A stretch of DNA of 64,000 bases from Ruminococcus sp. (GCA_022510945.1 JAFLSK010000004.1:1-64000), one strand, 5' to 3'; positions 15,229 through 24,021 are shown, counted from the stretch's first letter. Numbers and translations are program-made. Notes: generated by a model not told the origin, from the letters alone.

Positions 15229-16629
15229 TTAAACAGGATAAACCTTGTTCGCCTTATCAGCGAGGTCGGAGTTTATGCCCGCCTTAGCGTCGCGGCGCTT
15301 CTCGAAGAACTTCGTCGCAACCTCGGGGAACTGAGCGTAGGAGAGAACATCCTCGTCCTGCTCGATGTACTGAGGAATCTCAGCACGAAGCTTGTCGAGT
15401 TCGGGCTCTAAAAGGTCAGCGGGACGGCAGGTAATCTGCTTTTCATCGCCGATAATCTTCTTAACAAACTCGGGGTCGATGGGCATTGGGGTTGTGCCGT
15501 ACTTGCCTTCGATAATACCCTTGAACTCCTTGGTAACCATCTTGTAGCGCTCGCCTGCAATGATGTTGAACACAGCCTGTGTGCCGACAATCTGAGAGGT
15601 CGGAGTAACGAGCGGCGGATAACCGGCGTCCTTACGAACGCGCGGAACCTCTGCGAGACACTCGTCAAGCTTATCCTCCTGACCCGCCTGCTTTAGCTGG
15701 CTGATAAGGTTGGAGAGCATTCCGCCCGGAACCTGATAGATGAGAGCCTTTGCGTCAGCTGTGAGAATCTTTGTGTCCAGAAGGCCGCTGTCGATATACT
15801 TCTTGCGAAGGTCCATAAAGTAGTTGCGGATTTCGGTGAACGCCTCGAGATCGAGACCTGTGTCGTATTCTGTGCCCTCGAAAGCGGCAACCATTGACTC
15901 TGTCGGAGAGTGTGATGTGCCCTGTGAGAGCGGAGAAATAGCCGTGTCGATAATGTCCGCGCCAGCCTCAACGCCCTTTAAGAGGCACATTGAGCCGAGA
16001 CCCGAGGTGTAGTGAGTGTGAAGAGCAATCGGGAGGTCAACCTCGGACTTGATAGCCTTAACGAGCTCGTAGGTCTTGTACGGTGTGAGCAGAGCCGCCA
16101 TATCCTTGATACAGATAGAGTCAGCGCCCGCGTCAGCAATACGCTTAGCGTACTCAACATAATACTCGTTTGTGAACACAGGACCTGTGGTGTAGCTGAT
16201 AGCTACCTGAGCGTGAGCGCCTTCCTTCTTAGCCGCCTTGATAGCGCGGTCGAGGTTCTTGATATCGTTGAGAGCGTCGAAGATACGGATAATATCAATA
16301 CCGTTAGCAACACTCTTCTGTACAAAATAATCGAGCACGTCGTCGGCATAGTGACGGTAGCCGAGCATATTCTGTCCTCTGAACAGCATCTGAAGCTTTG
16401 TGTTCGGGCAGTTCTTGCGGATAGTGCGAAGTCTCTCCCACGGGTCCTCGTTTAAGAAACGGAGACAGCTGTCAAAGGTAGCTCCGCCCCAGCACTCGAG
16501 TGAGTGGTAGCCGATTTTATCGAGCAGAGGAAGTACGGGGAGCATTTCCTCTGTGGTCATTCTTGTGGCAATGAGCGACTGGTGAGCGTCGCGCAGGCCT
16601 GTTTCGGTAACTAAAATTTTCTTTGCCAT
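15229..16629 (-). CDS. Oxaloacetate decarboxylase alpha / pyruvate carboxylase subunit B type carboxyltransferase
   Basis: The 466-residue enzyme starts with LVTETGLRDAHQSLIATRM, the HMGL-like carboxyltransferase active-site region (metal-binding Asp). It also has CWGGATFD, FRGQNMLGYRHY and a CIKDMAALLTP block with the carbamylated-Lys type motif, then HTHYTSG with the metal His pair. It transfers carboxyl groups between biotin and pyruvate/oxaloacetate. The usual C-terminal biotin domain is absent; a separate BCCP gene lies 10 nt upstream. With the PF01039 protein this equals the 5S subunit of a transcarboxylase, or part of a decarboxylase pump whose membrane subunit is not in the window. 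Confidence 0.9.
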   Translation of the reverse strand: MAKKILVTETGLRDAHQSLIATRMTTEEMLPVLPLLDKIGYHSLECWGGATFDSCLRFLNEDPWERLRTIRKNCPNTKLQMLFRGQNMLGYRHYADDVLDYFVQKSVANGIDIIRIFDALNDIKNLDRAIKAAKKEGAHAQVAISYTTGPVFTNEYYVEYAKRIADAGADSICIKDMAALLTPYKTYELVKAIKSEVDLPIALHTHYTSGLGSMCLLKGVEAGADIIDTAISPLSQGTSHSPTESMVAAFEGTEYDTGLDLEAFTEIRNYFMDLRKKYIDSGLLDTKILTADAKALIYQVPGGMLSNLISQLKQAGQEDKLDECLAEVPRVRKDAGYPPLVTPTSQIVGTQAVFNIIAGERYKMVTKEFKGIIEGKYGTTPMPIDPEFVKKIIGDEKQITCRPADLLEPELDKLRAEIPQYIEQDEDVLSYAQFPEVATKFFEKRRDAKAGINSDLADKANKVYPV

Positions 16630-16639
16630 AGCTTACCTC

Positions 16640-17005
16640 TTAGTTCATTGTGAGGAGGACCTTGCCTGTCTCAACAGCCTCGCCCTTAGATACGTTAATA
16701 GAAGCAACTGTGCCGTCCTGAGCAGCCTTAACAGGTGTTTCCATCTTCATAGCCTCGATGAAAATGAGGTCCTGACCTGCCTTTACAGCGTCACCTACAG
16801 CAACCTCAACCCTTACAACTGTGCCGGGCATCGGAGCTGCTACTGTAACGGAGCCTGCGTTGCCTGCAGCTGCGGGAGCCGGAGCGGGTGCAGCGGCAGG
16901 AGCGGGAGCAGCGGGTGCTGCGGCTGCGGGAGCAGCTGTGCCGCCGAGTTCCTCAACCTGTACGTCGTATGCTGTGCCGTTTACGGTTATGCGTAAGTTC
17001 TTCAT
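16640..17005 (-). CDS. Biotin carboxyl carrier protein
   Basis: A 121-residue protein. The N-terminal strand region is followed by a 30-residue Ala/Pro linker (about residues 23-50), a low-complexity swinging arm, and then a biotinyl domain with the biotin-accepting Lys in IEAMKMET (about residues 85-92). It carries carboxyl groups between the two flanking carboxyltransferase subunits. Biotin supply may link it to the bioY importer elsewhere in this window. Confidence 0.93.
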   Translation of the reverse strand: MKNLRITVNGTAYDVQVEELGGTAAPAAAAPAAPAPAAAPAPAPAAAGNAGSVTVAAPMPGTVVRVEVAVGDAVKAGQDLIFIEAMKMETPVKAAQDGTVASINVSKGEAVETGKVLLTMN

Positions 17006-17035
17006 AGTAATTACCCCTTTATCTGAAAGTATTAT

Positions 17036-18346
17036 TTATATAGTTGAGTGCTTTTTGGAGAGAGTTTCTACCCTCTTGCCCATAAGCATATCGAGCGCGG
17101 ACACGATAGTCGCGCGGATTTCTTCCTTAGTAACAACGTCGTCAACGTAGCCGCACTCAGCAGCGTTCTCTGCCGAGAGGTTCTCGCTTGCGAACTGAGC
17201 GGCAACGTTCTTCTGCTCCTCTACGCTCACGTTCATCTTCTCGGGAGCGATGATAAGGGCAGCGGCCTCGGGATTAACAGGACTGATAACAGCCTCGGGC
17301 AGAGCGTACACAACGTCTGCGTTTGCGCCTGTACCTGCAAGAGCTATGTATAAAGCGCCGATTGCTGTGCCTGTAACCACGGAAATCTTCGCGGTGGTAG
17401 CCTCAGCATAAGCAGAGGTTACCTTAGCGGCAGACTTGATATCCTCGAAGCCCTTCGAATTTATGCATGTAACAACGGGGATTGAGAAAGCGTCGCAGAA
17501 ACGAACGAACTTCGCAATCTTTGTGCTGTCGTCAGCTGTGAGAGCGTCGCCTGTTGTGTTGATTGCGCCGATAACCTGACCCTCAACTCGTGCGAGAATC
17601 GTTCTTGCAGCAGAGCCGAACTCTGCGCCGAGCTTGAAGATTGAGCCGTCGTCAACGATGGAGTGGCATATGCAACCCTTGCTGCCGTCAGCGTCAACAG
17701 CCTCTGCAAGAGGTGTTGCGTTTAAGTTATTTGCAGGCAGATAGCAGATAAGCTCCCTAGCCTTAGCAACAGCGTCAGCCTCGTCGTCAGCTACTATAGA
17801 AGCTACGCCCGACTTAGCGTTAGTCTGCGCGTCAGCGTTATTGCCCATTGTATCTAAAGAGAGCTTGCTCTCCTTGGTAACGATTACAAAATCAGCGGAA
17901 ACCGCGTTGAGCGCGCCTGTACCGAGGCAGGAGCCGAGCACAACGGAAACCTGAGGAACAACGCCCGAAAGCTTTGCTGCGCTGTTAAGAACTTCGCCGT
18001 AGCCTGCAAGCAGCGCGTTACCCTCGTCGAGGCGACCGCCCTTGCTGTCGTAGAAGCCGACAACCGGCGCGCCTGTCTTAAGCGCAAGGTCATAAATCTT
18101 TTTGATCTTGGCAGCCTGTGCCTTACTCATTGCACCGCCGCAGAAATCACTGTTCTGAGCAAAAGCGTATACGGGTAAACCCTCCACAGTACCGAATCCC
18201 GCGACAACCTCAGCGTATGTGTCCTGAGATTTAGCGAGAGTGTTGACGCTTGTAAAGCTGCCCTCGTCAAAGAAAGAGGTCAGAGTTTTATAAGCGCCGG
18301 TAGCGGCGATATTTGCCTTTGCCTGAGAAATATTCTCAATACTCAT
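17036..18346 (-). CDS. Divergent acyl-CoA carboxyltransferase (PF01039) subunit
   Basis: A 436-residue protein with two crotonase-like halves. The N half retains a DFCGGAMSKAQAAKI segment and a GGRLDEGNALLAGYGE motif. The C half retains FVRFCDAFSIPVVT. The usual DTPGFxPG-QE and TRKxYGGAY motifs of acyl-CoA carboxyltransferases are replaced (INSKGFEDIKSAAK, TGTAIGALY), so the CoA-ester substrate may be unusual. The start at 18346 has GGAGG seven bases upstream; the longer frame would begin upstream of the promoter at 18425-18453. It is followed by BCCP and the OadA-type subunit in one operon. Confidence 0.8.
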   Translation of the reverse strand: MSIENISQAKANIAATGAYKTLTSFFDEGSFTSVNTLAKSQDTYAEVVAGFGTVEGLPVYAFAQNSDFCGGAMSKAQAAKIKKIYDLALKTGAPVVGFYDSKGGRLDEGNALLAGYGEVLNSAAKLSGVVPQVSVVLGSCLGTGALNAVSADFVIVTKESKLSLDTMGNNADAQTNAKSGVASIVADDEADAVAKARELICYLPANNLNATPLAEAVDADGSKGCICHSIVDDGSIFKLGAEFGSAARTILARVEGQVIGAINTTGDALTADDSTKIAKFVRFCDAFSIPVVTCINSKGFEDIKSAAKVTSAYAEATTAKISVVTGTAIGALYIALAGTGANADVVYALPEAVISPVNPEAAALIIAPEKMNVSVEEQKNVAAQFASENLSAENAAECGYVDDVVTKEEIRATIVSALDMLMGKRVETLSKKHSTI

Positions 18347-18424
18347 CGTCATTCCTCCAATATTTAGTGTTAAAAATGTCCCCATATGTCCCCATATTAA
18401 AGAATCATCTATATATACACGTCT

Positions 18425-18453
18425 ATTATATTTCAAAACAAAGCAAATCGCAA
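18425..18453 (-). promoter_or_regulatory. Promoter of the carboxyltransferase operon
   Basis: TTGCGA (18448-18453), 17 bp, TATAAT (18425-18430) on the minus strand. Transcription would begin near 18418, leaving a ~70-nt leader. Confidence 0.7.
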
Positions 18454-18454
18454 G

Positions 18455-18489
18455 AAAAAAAGTGTGCAAAACTTAATTTTGCACACTTT
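18455..18489 (-). terminator. Terminator after the pseudouridine synthase gene
   Basis: AAGTGTGCAAAA and TTTTGCACACTT pair with a 5-nt loop, followed by a T-rich tract on the minus strand. It overlaps the -35 region of the next promoter. Confidence 0.85.
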
Positions 18490-18553
18490 CAATATATATT
18501 TTTTGGTAATTACACTGAATTTGTATGATTTTATGAAAATCAATAGTCGGAAT

Positions 18554-19303
18554 TTAACGGCTATGTCCGGGTGGGTTGGGATTTTGCGAAAGCTTTCTCA
18601 CCTCGTCAAAAGTGAGGTCGCGCCACATACCCTTTTTCAGCTTGCCCATCTTTACGGAACCGATTGAAATACGCCTCAGCCTCAACACGTCTAATCCGAA
18701 AAATTCGCACATTTTTCTGATTTCGCGGTTTCTGCCCTCGTGGAGCACCATTTCGAGGTTTGTCCTGTCCTCCATTCGGCTCATCACTCGGATTTCGCAG
18801 GGTGCGGTTTTTCTGCCGTCAATAACGATACCGCCGCAGAGTTTCTTTACCTGCTCATCCGTCATATCGGGGCGGACGGTAACGTGGTAGACCTTGTTAA
18901 TCTGCTTTTTCGGGTGGGTTACAGTGTTCGCAAAGTCTCCGTCGTTGGTCATAAGCAAGAGCCCCTCGGAGTCGCGGTCGAGTCGACCCACGGGATAGAT
19001 TCGCTCGGGGATATCCTTCACGAGATCTGCAACGCACTTTCTTCCCATTTCGTCGCTCATAGTGGTGACATAACCGCGCGGCTTGTTGAGCATTATGTAC
19101 CGTTTACCGCCCTTACGCTTCATAACGACGCGCTTGTTGTAGACGTATACCTTGTCGACGTCGGGGTTAATTTTGTCGCCGAGCCTTGCAACCTTACCGT
19201 TGACCTTAACGGCGCCGTTTTCTATCATTTCCTCCGACTTACGGCGTGATGCCACGCCGCAGTCGGCCATAAATTTCTGTAATCTGACGTAATTATAACG
19301 CAT
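18554..19303 (-). CDS. RsuA/RluB family rRNA pseudouridine synthase
   Basis: A 249-residue enzyme. An N-terminal S4 RNA-binding domain (RLQKFMADCGVASRRKSEEMI) is followed by the pseudouridine synthase domain with the catalytic motif GRLDRDSEGLLLMTNDG. It converts a uridine in rRNA, most likely 23S (RluB) by operon analogy with Bacillus, where rluB also follows scpAB and dacB. Its start overlaps the end of the upstream DD-carboxypeptidase gene by 11 bases, implying translational coupling. It is the last gene of the operon. Confidence 0.92.
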   Translation of the reverse strand: MRYNYVRLQKFMADCGVASRRKSEEMIENGAVKVNGKVARLGDKINPDVDKVYVYNKRVVMKRKGGKRYIMLNKPRGYVTTMSDEMGRKCVADLVKDIPERIYPVGRLDRDSEGLLLMTNDGDFANTVTHPKKQINKVYHVTVRPDMTDEQVKKLCGGIVIDGRKTAPCEIRVMSRMEDRTNLEMVLHEGRNREIRKMCEFFGLDVLRLRRISIGSVKMGKLKKGMWRDLTFDEVRKLSQNPNPPGHSR

Positions 19304-20438
19304 TATTGAAAATTCCTTTTATAAAATCCCAGAGGGATTTATTTTCTTTTAGAGAATTATTTTTAGACATTGATACAAGCTTGTGCTCCGCGAGCACCTT
19401 GTCGTCAAGCGTGTATAAAACCTTGCCCGCTACATCACCCTCGCGAATCGGCGCGTAGAGGAAATTGTCCATATAAATGCTGCGCTCGACCCTGTCATAG
19501 TCCTCAGACGACACAACGACATTCGTCACATCATTACTGCCGACGGTGATTTTATCATATTCTCCGCCTACCGCACCTACATCCGTGTAGAAGTCCGTAT
19601 CGTCCAAACACTTCATCATATAGCGTTCAAAGCCGTAATCATAGAGCGCAATGTGGTCATTCCAGTCGTTTCTGTCGTTGAGGGTAACGGAAACGAGTGT
19701 AAGTCCGTCCTTCTGTGCCGCTGTCACCAAGCAGCGACCCGCCGCCATAGTATAGCCCGTTTTACCGCCTATGCAGTAACCGTACATAGAGAGCAGGCGA
19801 TTGTGGTTGGAGTAGGTCACTACCTTATTCTTAGGCTTAATAAAGTTAACCGTATCGCTGCGCTCACACGTCAGCTTACGAAACTCATCGTTCTTAAGAG
19901 CCGCGGACATAAGCAGAGCGAGGTCATATGCAGTGGTGTAGTGGTCGTCATCGTCGAGTCCGCTCGGAGTTACAAAGTGCGTGTTCTTCATTCCGATTTC
20001 TTCGGCGCGCTTGTTCATACGGTCGGAAAATTTCTCAAGACTTCCGTCAATCGAAATCGCCGCCGCGTTTGCCGCGTCGTTGCCCGAGCACATCATCAGA
20101 CCTGCCGCTAAATCGCGCAGAGTGACAACCTCGCCTACCTTGAGGTACATACTGCTGCCCTCGGCAATCATTTCTCTCGTGAACTTGACCTGTTTGTTAT
20201 CCTCAGCCGCGTACTCGAGCGTAAGCAGAGCGGTCATCAGCTTAGTAGTGCTTGCGGGTCTCATTTTCTTATTTGGATTTTTCGAAAAGAACACCTGCTC
20301 ATTGTCGGGACAGTAGAGCACCGCCGTCTGCGCGCCAACACTCACCTCGGCGGCATTTGCGCATACTGCGGACGAGAAAATAACCAGACACGCTGTTATT
20401 GCTGCAAAAATTCGTTTCATAATACCCATATGTTTCAT
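19293..20438 (-). CDS. D-alanyl-D-alanine carboxypeptidase (S11 family)
   Basis: A secreted or membrane-anchored penicillin-binding enzyme of about 381 residues. After a signal peptide ending near ANAAE come the active-site SxxK in ASTTKLM, the SGN triad element, and KTG in IGGKTGYT. It trims the terminal D-Ala from peptidoglycan stem peptides. Its position with ScpAB and next to GerW suggests a DacB/DacF-like role, perhaps in spore cortex. The start at 20438 has GGGTGA upstream; alternative ATGs at 20429 and 20420 are possible. Confidence 0.92.
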   Translation of the reverse strand: MKHMGIMKRIFAAITACLVIFSSAVCANAAEVSVGAQTAVLYCPDNEQVFFSKNPNKKMRPASTTKLMTALLTLEYAAEDNKQVKFTREMIAEGSSMYLKVGEVVTLRDLAAGLMMCSGNDAANAAAISIDGSLEKFSDRMNKRAEEIGMKNTHFVTPSGLDDDDHYTTAYDLALLMSAALKNDEFRKLTCERSDTVNFIKPKNKVVTYSNHNRLLSMYGYCIGGKTGYTMAAGRCLVTAAQKDGLTLVSVTLNDRNDWNDHIALYDYGFERYMMKCLDDTDFYTDVGAVGGEYDKITVGSNDVTNVVVSSEDYDRVERSIYMDNFLYAPIREGDVAGKVLYTLDDKVLAEHKLVSMSKNNSLKENKSLWDFIKGIFNNAL

Positions 20439-20476
20439 AGTATCACCCATATTAGGTTATGAAACAACGGGCAAAA

Positions 20477-20902
20477 TTAGAATATATCTTCCTCAAGCTC
20501 CGCCGCCTCAGCGTCGGTCACTGCATTTTTAGCGGATTTGTCACGCTTGAAAAGACCTGTAACCTTATCAACGAGGTCGGGAACCATACCGACAACTCTG
20601 TCAGCCGCGCCGTCGTATTTTTCAACCGAAATCATTCTTACGTCGCCGTTCGAGACAACTAAGAAAGCAATAGGCTGAATCGTAACTCCCGCGCCGCTGC
20701 CGCCGCCGAAGCAATCCTTGCTCTCCTTCTTGGTCGGGAAGTCAGTACCGCCGGAGGCAAAACCGTAGGTCACCTTGGACACGGGGATAACGGTTGTGCC
20801 GTCGGGAGTGGAAATCGGATCACCGATAATGGTGTTTACGTCGACCATTTCCTTGATTTTCTTCATCGTGGTATCCATTAAGCCGTTAATTGGATGCTCC
20901 AT
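20477..20902 (-). CDS. gerW: GerW (YtfJ) family sporulation protein
   Basis: A 141-residue protein with the typical YtfJ core: VIGDPI-type segment NTIIGDPISTPDGTTVIPVSK, then a Gly-rich stretch CFGGGSGAGVTIQPIAFL. GerW is needed for spore germination with L-alanine in Bacillus. It lies between a DUF2953 (YtfI) gene and a DD-carboxypeptidase gene. In Bacillus ytfI and ytfJ are likewise adjacent, supporting the call. Confidence 0.9.
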   Translation of the reverse strand: MEHPINGLMDTTMKKIKEMVDVNTIIGDPISTPDGTTVIPVSKVTYGFASGGTDFPTKKESKDCFGGGSGAGVTIQPIAFLVVSNGDVRMISVEKYDGAADRVVGMVPDLVDKVTGLFKRDKSAKNAVTDAEAAELEEDIF

Positions 20903-20922
20903 ATTTGTATCTCCTTTATGTT

Positions 20923-21567
20923 TTATGTTGAATTTTTTACGTCGGTAAATAGTTTAAGAGCGGATAAGCCCTTTGTAAGCAAATGCCGGAGTATATGAAT
21001 TAGCCTGAGCTTTGCCTTAGCTTTTGCGTATGCGCGGGTCGTACCGGGCTTGTCCGAGAAAACGGGAGTCACGTTTACGTTGTAGTGCTTTACCTTAACA
21101 ATCTTAGTGATTGCCCCGAGCGCCGGAAAAAGCGCTGCGCACACCCTGCCGTACTTAATCGCTGAGTCGGCGGCGTCCTCGCCCGCGACATCCAGCTTAA
21201 TCGTCAGTTCCGTCACAATCAGGTGCGAGAAAACTCCCTTTAACACACCGACAACGAGCTCAGCGATGCGCTGTACGATATTTATTATACCCGAAACGCC
21301 GTGCTCCTTATGCAACTGCTTTATGAAGGACGGTTTCTTTTCCTTGGGTTTTGTTGTCTTTTTTTTCTTTTTTTTCTGGGGTTGCTTTTTCTTCGGCTTT
21401 TTCTTCTTTTTCTTTTCGGGCTTTTGCGGTGCAAGCTGAATCTTTATAAAGCCGATTCGAACAAGAACCCTCAGTTCTTCGTCGTATTCAGCATACCAGA
21501 CCACATTCAGAAGCGTTATCGAGAAAAGCAGAAGAAGCACACCGAGTGTTATATATAATGCGAGCAT
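20923..21567 (-). CDS. DUF2953 (YtfI-like) membrane protein
   Basis: A 214-residue protein with one N-terminal hydrophobic helix, then a low-complexity Lys/Pro-rich stretch (about residues 50-80), and a C-terminal DUF2953 region with a conserved GRVCAALFPALG segment and VTPVF. It is paired with GerW as in Bacillus. The gene starts two bases after the scpB stop. Function is unknown, probably sporulation related by context. Confidence 0.75.
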   Translation of the reverse strand: MLALYITLGVLLLLFSITLLNVVWYAEYDEELRVLVRIGFIKIQLAPQKPEKKKKKKPKKKQPQKKKKKKTTKPKEKKPSFIKQLHKEHGVSGIINIVQRIAELVVGVLKGVFSHLIVTELTIKLDVAGEDAADSAIKYGRVCAALFPALGAITKIVKVKHYNVNVTPVFSDKPGTTRAYAKAKAKLRLIHILRHLLTKGLSALKLFTDVKNST

Positions 21568-21569
21568 TT

Positions 21570-22127
21570 TTATTCGTCAGTCTCTGTTGCGGTATCGTCG
21601 CTTTCTTCCTCGGAGTTATCCTCGGGCAGCGGCGGTAGCTCTTCTATCGAGGAAATGTTAAAGCACCTGAGGAAATTCTCCGTAGTTCCGTAAATCAGCG
21701 GACGTCCCGGCAACTCAAGTCTGCCCTTTTCCTCAATCAAATCCTTTGCGGTAAGCGAGCCTATAACGCCCGAGCAATCAACTCCGCGTATCTGCTCGAC
21801 AAAGGTTTTCGTCACCGGCTGATTATAGGCGATTACAGCGAGCACCTCAAGCGCGGCCTGTGAGAGCGGAGTGTTGCGGCGCATATCCATAACCGTGCGG
21901 ATAACGGGCGCGTACTCCTTTACGCTGACCATCTGATAACTCTTTCCGAGTTTTACGATAGTAATTCCCCTGTCAGCGTTTTCGTATTCCTGTCTGAGTT
22001 CTTCAAGGTGAGTCTCAGCCTCATCCGGCGAAATCTCGAGCGCCTCGGCAATCCTTGACGGCTCAACTGACGCGCCGTTTGCGAATAGTATCGCCTCTAT
22101 CGCGCTGTTTATTTTTTCAGCTGTCAT
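21570..22127 (-). CDS. scpB: Segregation and condensation protein B
   Basis: A 185-residue protein with two winged-helix domains. The family pattern is visible in KINSAIEAILFANGASV, SYQMVSVKEYAPVI and the LEVLAVIAYNQPVTKTFVEQIRGVD block, then LIEEKGRLELPGRPLIYGTTENFL. It dimerises and binds ScpA in the SMC-ScpAB condensin complex. An acidic tail ends the protein. The start overlaps the scpA stop by four bases (ATGA type). Confidence 0.95.
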   Translation of the reverse strand: MTAEKINSAIEAILFANGASVEPSRIAEALEISPDEAETHLEELRQEYENADRGITIVKLGKSYQMVSVKEYAPVIRTVMDMRRNTPLSQAALEVLAVIAYNQPVTKTFVEQIRGVDCSGVIGSLTAKDLIEEKGRLELPGRPLIYGTTENFLRCFNISSIEELPPLPEDNSEEESDDTATETDE

Positions 22128-22843
22128 TTCTTATCCTCCAACATATACACCTGCGCGTTGTCTCCGTCTCCGTCGATTCTCACGCGCTTTCCCTTAACGA
22201 GCTCGAGCACCGCGAGGAAGGTCGCAACGAGGTCTCCCCTGCCTCCTGCTGCCGTGAACAGCTCCGTGTATCTCACGCGCTTTCCGTGCCAGAGACGGCG
22301 CATTACAGAAATAATCTTCGAGTTTACCGAGACGATTTTGCGCTCGATAATCCCCGAGAACGCCGATTGCGGCGGCGGCAGCTTGCGCTTTCCGCGACCT
22401 ACCGCGCCGATATATCCCTTCACTATATCCGACGGGTCGTGACTGCGGTTATATGTAAGGTCGAACTTTATCGGAGACGCGACACGAAAGAATGTATCGA
22501 AGTCGTAAATCGTGCTGAGCTTTTTGGCGATTTCCCTGCAAAGCTGATATTCGATGAGCTGGCCGGTGAGCTCTCGTTTCAGCTCCTCTGCCTCTTCCTC
22601 GTGTTTTGGAAGGAGCATAGCGGACTTTATGTACACGAGCCGCGACGCCATCGCGAGGAACTCGGACGCTATGTCCATCTCATTTTCGCGCATCAGCTCA
22701 ATTTGCTCCATATACTGCTCCAAAAGTTCGGAAATTTGTATATCGTATATATTGATTTTATTTTTTGCAATCAATGTTAAAAGAAGGTCAAGCGGCCCTT
22801 CGTAGCAAGGCAGCTTGTAATTAAATTGTGGAATTGAGTCCAT
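22124..22843 (-). CDS. scpA: Segregation and condensation protein A
   Basis: A 239-residue kleisin subunit that bridges the SMC heads. The N-terminal signature FEGPLDLLL is seen as YEGPLDLLLTLIAKNKINIYDI, followed by the LAMASRLVYIKSAMLLP helix and a C-terminal winged helix ending VRIDGDGDNAQVYML. It precedes scpB with a 4-base overlap and follows an M50 protease gene by 31 bases. Confidence 0.95.
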   Translation of the reverse strand: MDSIPQFNYKLPCYEGPLDLLLTLIAKNKINIYDIQISELLEQYMEQIELMRENEMDIASEFLAMASRLVYIKSAMLLPKHEEEAEELKRELTGQLIEYQLCREIAKKLSTIYDFDTFFRVASPIKFDLTYNRSHDPSDIVKGYIGAVGRGKRKLPPPQSAFSGIIERKIVSVNSKIISVMRRLWHGKRVRYTELFTAAGGRGDLVATFLAVLELVKGKRVRIDGDGDNAQVYMLEDKK

Positions 22844-22874
22844 AGCTGCCTCCTAAAACAAATTATTCCTGCGG

Positions 22875-23564
22875 TTATATAAATGCTACAAACGGTAACG
22901 CCGTAAGCCAGTCGACAAAACTAAACAGCGCACCCGAGATGTATCCTATCGGCAGAATATCAAGCCATACGAGCGCGAATATCGCGACAAAGAACAGGTT
23001 CTCGTATTTATAAAGAGTATAGACCCACTTATCAGGCAGGAACATAAAAAGAATTTTAGAGCCGTCGAGCGGCGGAATCGGGATAAGGTTAAACACCGCG
23101 AGAGTGATATTAAGCTGAACGTAAATAAAGAAGAAATAAAGCACATACTCTCCGAACCCCGAGTAAAAACCTATCGGAGCGAACGCGAGAATAGCGTTGT
23201 ATATCAATCCGCCCAAAAGAGCCGCTACGAGGTTTGCGACAGGTCCCGCGAGGGCGGTGATACCCATTCCTACCTTTGCGTTTTTAAAGTTGCGGTCGTT
23301 TATCGGCACGGGCTTAGCCCAACCGAAACCGAGCAGAATTATCATAAGCGCGCCGACAGGATCAATATGCTCGAGAGGATTGAGAGTCAGCCTCTTGCGG
23401 TACTTTACGCTCGTGTCACCTAACTTGTATGCCGTGAACGCGTGAGCCCACTCGTGAAACGGCATAACGAGGAAAATAATCATAAGCGCTACGATTATAT
23501 ATATCAGCACTTCGATGAAATCGACCGTGCCTGCCTGTATCGAACGGATAAAATCAAACAACAT
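22875..23564 (-). CDS. Site-2 protease family (M50) membrane protein
   Basis: A 229-residue polytopic protein with the zinc-protease motif HEWAH (about residues 38-42), NPLEHIDPVG, and the second metal motif NLIPIPPLDGSKI. These are features of the YwhC/site-2 protease subgroup that lies near scpA in many Firmicutes. It cleaves substrates within the membrane; the target is unknown. The ATG at 23564 has GGAG nine bases upstream; a TTG five codons earlier lacks a separate ribosome site. Confidence 0.9.
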   Translation of the reverse strand: MLFDFIRSIQAGTVDFIEVLIYIIVALMIIFLVMPFHEWAHAFTAYKLGDTSVKYRKRLTLNPLEHIDPVGALMIILLGFGWAKPVPINDRNFKNAKVGMGITALAGPVANLVAALLGGLIYNAILAFAPIGFYSGFGEYVLYFFFIYVQLNITLAVFNLIPIPPLDGSKILFMFLPDKWVYTLYKYENLFFVAIFALVWLDILPIGYISGALFSFVDWLTALPFVAFI

Positions 23565-23601
23565 AACATAATACTCCAATTATAAGTTTATATTCCATAA
23601 T

Positions 23602-23630
23602 ATTATACAATATATGGGGATAAAATACAA
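23602..23630 (-). promoter_or_regulatory. Promoter of the M50-scpAB-gerW-dac-rlu operon
   Basis: TTGTAT (23625-23630), 17 bp, TATAAT (23602-23607) on the minus strand. Confidence 0.65.
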
Positions 23631-23656
23631 GACTGTAATTTTTTTATAAAAAGTAC

Positions 23657-23685
23657 TTGCATTTTTAAAGCTTATCATTTATAAT
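23657..23685 (+). promoter_or_regulatory. rpmB promoter
   Basis: TTGCAT (23657-23662), 17 bp, TATAAT (23680-23685), about 50 bp before the L28 start. It diverges from the M50-scpAB promoter. Confidence 0.75.
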
Positions 23686-23735
23686 ATGGTAGTTGATTTG
23701 TAAATATTGTTATTTTCATAAGGAGGTGCAGACAC

Positions 23736-23924
23736 ATGGCAAAGTGTGATTTCTGCGGTAAGGGCGTAACTTTTGGTATCAAGGTTTCTCACTCACACAG
23801 ACGTTCAAACAGAACTTGGAAGCCAAACGTACAGAGAGTAAAGGCTATCGTTGACGGCTCTCCGAAGCATGTATATGCTTGCACAAGATGCTTACGTTCA
23901 GGTAAGGTTGAGCGTGCAATCTAA
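23736..23924 (+). CDS. rpmB: 50S ribosomal protein L28
   Basis: A 62-residue protein of the bacterial large subunit. It begins MAKCDFCGKG and carries the second pair CTRCL near the C terminus, so it is the zinc-binding (C+) form. The middle SHSHRRSNRTWKPNVQ segment is typical. AAGGAGGTG lies in front of the ATG. It is monocistronic with its own promoter and terminator. Confidence 0.97.
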   Translation: MAKCDFCGKGVTFGIKVSHSHRRSNRTWKPNVQRVKAIVDGSPKHVYACTRCLRSGKVERAI

Positions 23925-23940
23925 TCAATCCGCAATAGTC

Positions 23941-23966
23941 AAGGCTACCCGTCGGGTAGCCTTTTT
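23941..23966 (+). terminator. rpmB terminator
   Basis: AAGGCTACCC-GTC-GGGTAGCCTT followed by TTT, directly after the L28 gene. Confidence 0.92.
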
Positions 23967-23980
23967 GCTTTTATTATAAA

Positions 23981-24010
23981 ACGAAAGCCGCCCGAAGGCG
24001 GCTTTAATTA
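23981..24010 (-). terminator. Terminator of the amino-acid ABC operon
   Basis: AAAGCCGCC-TTCG-GGCGGCTTT on the minus strand, 12 nt after the ATPase stop codon. Confidence 0.8.
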
Positions 24011-24021
24011 ATTATGATAAT

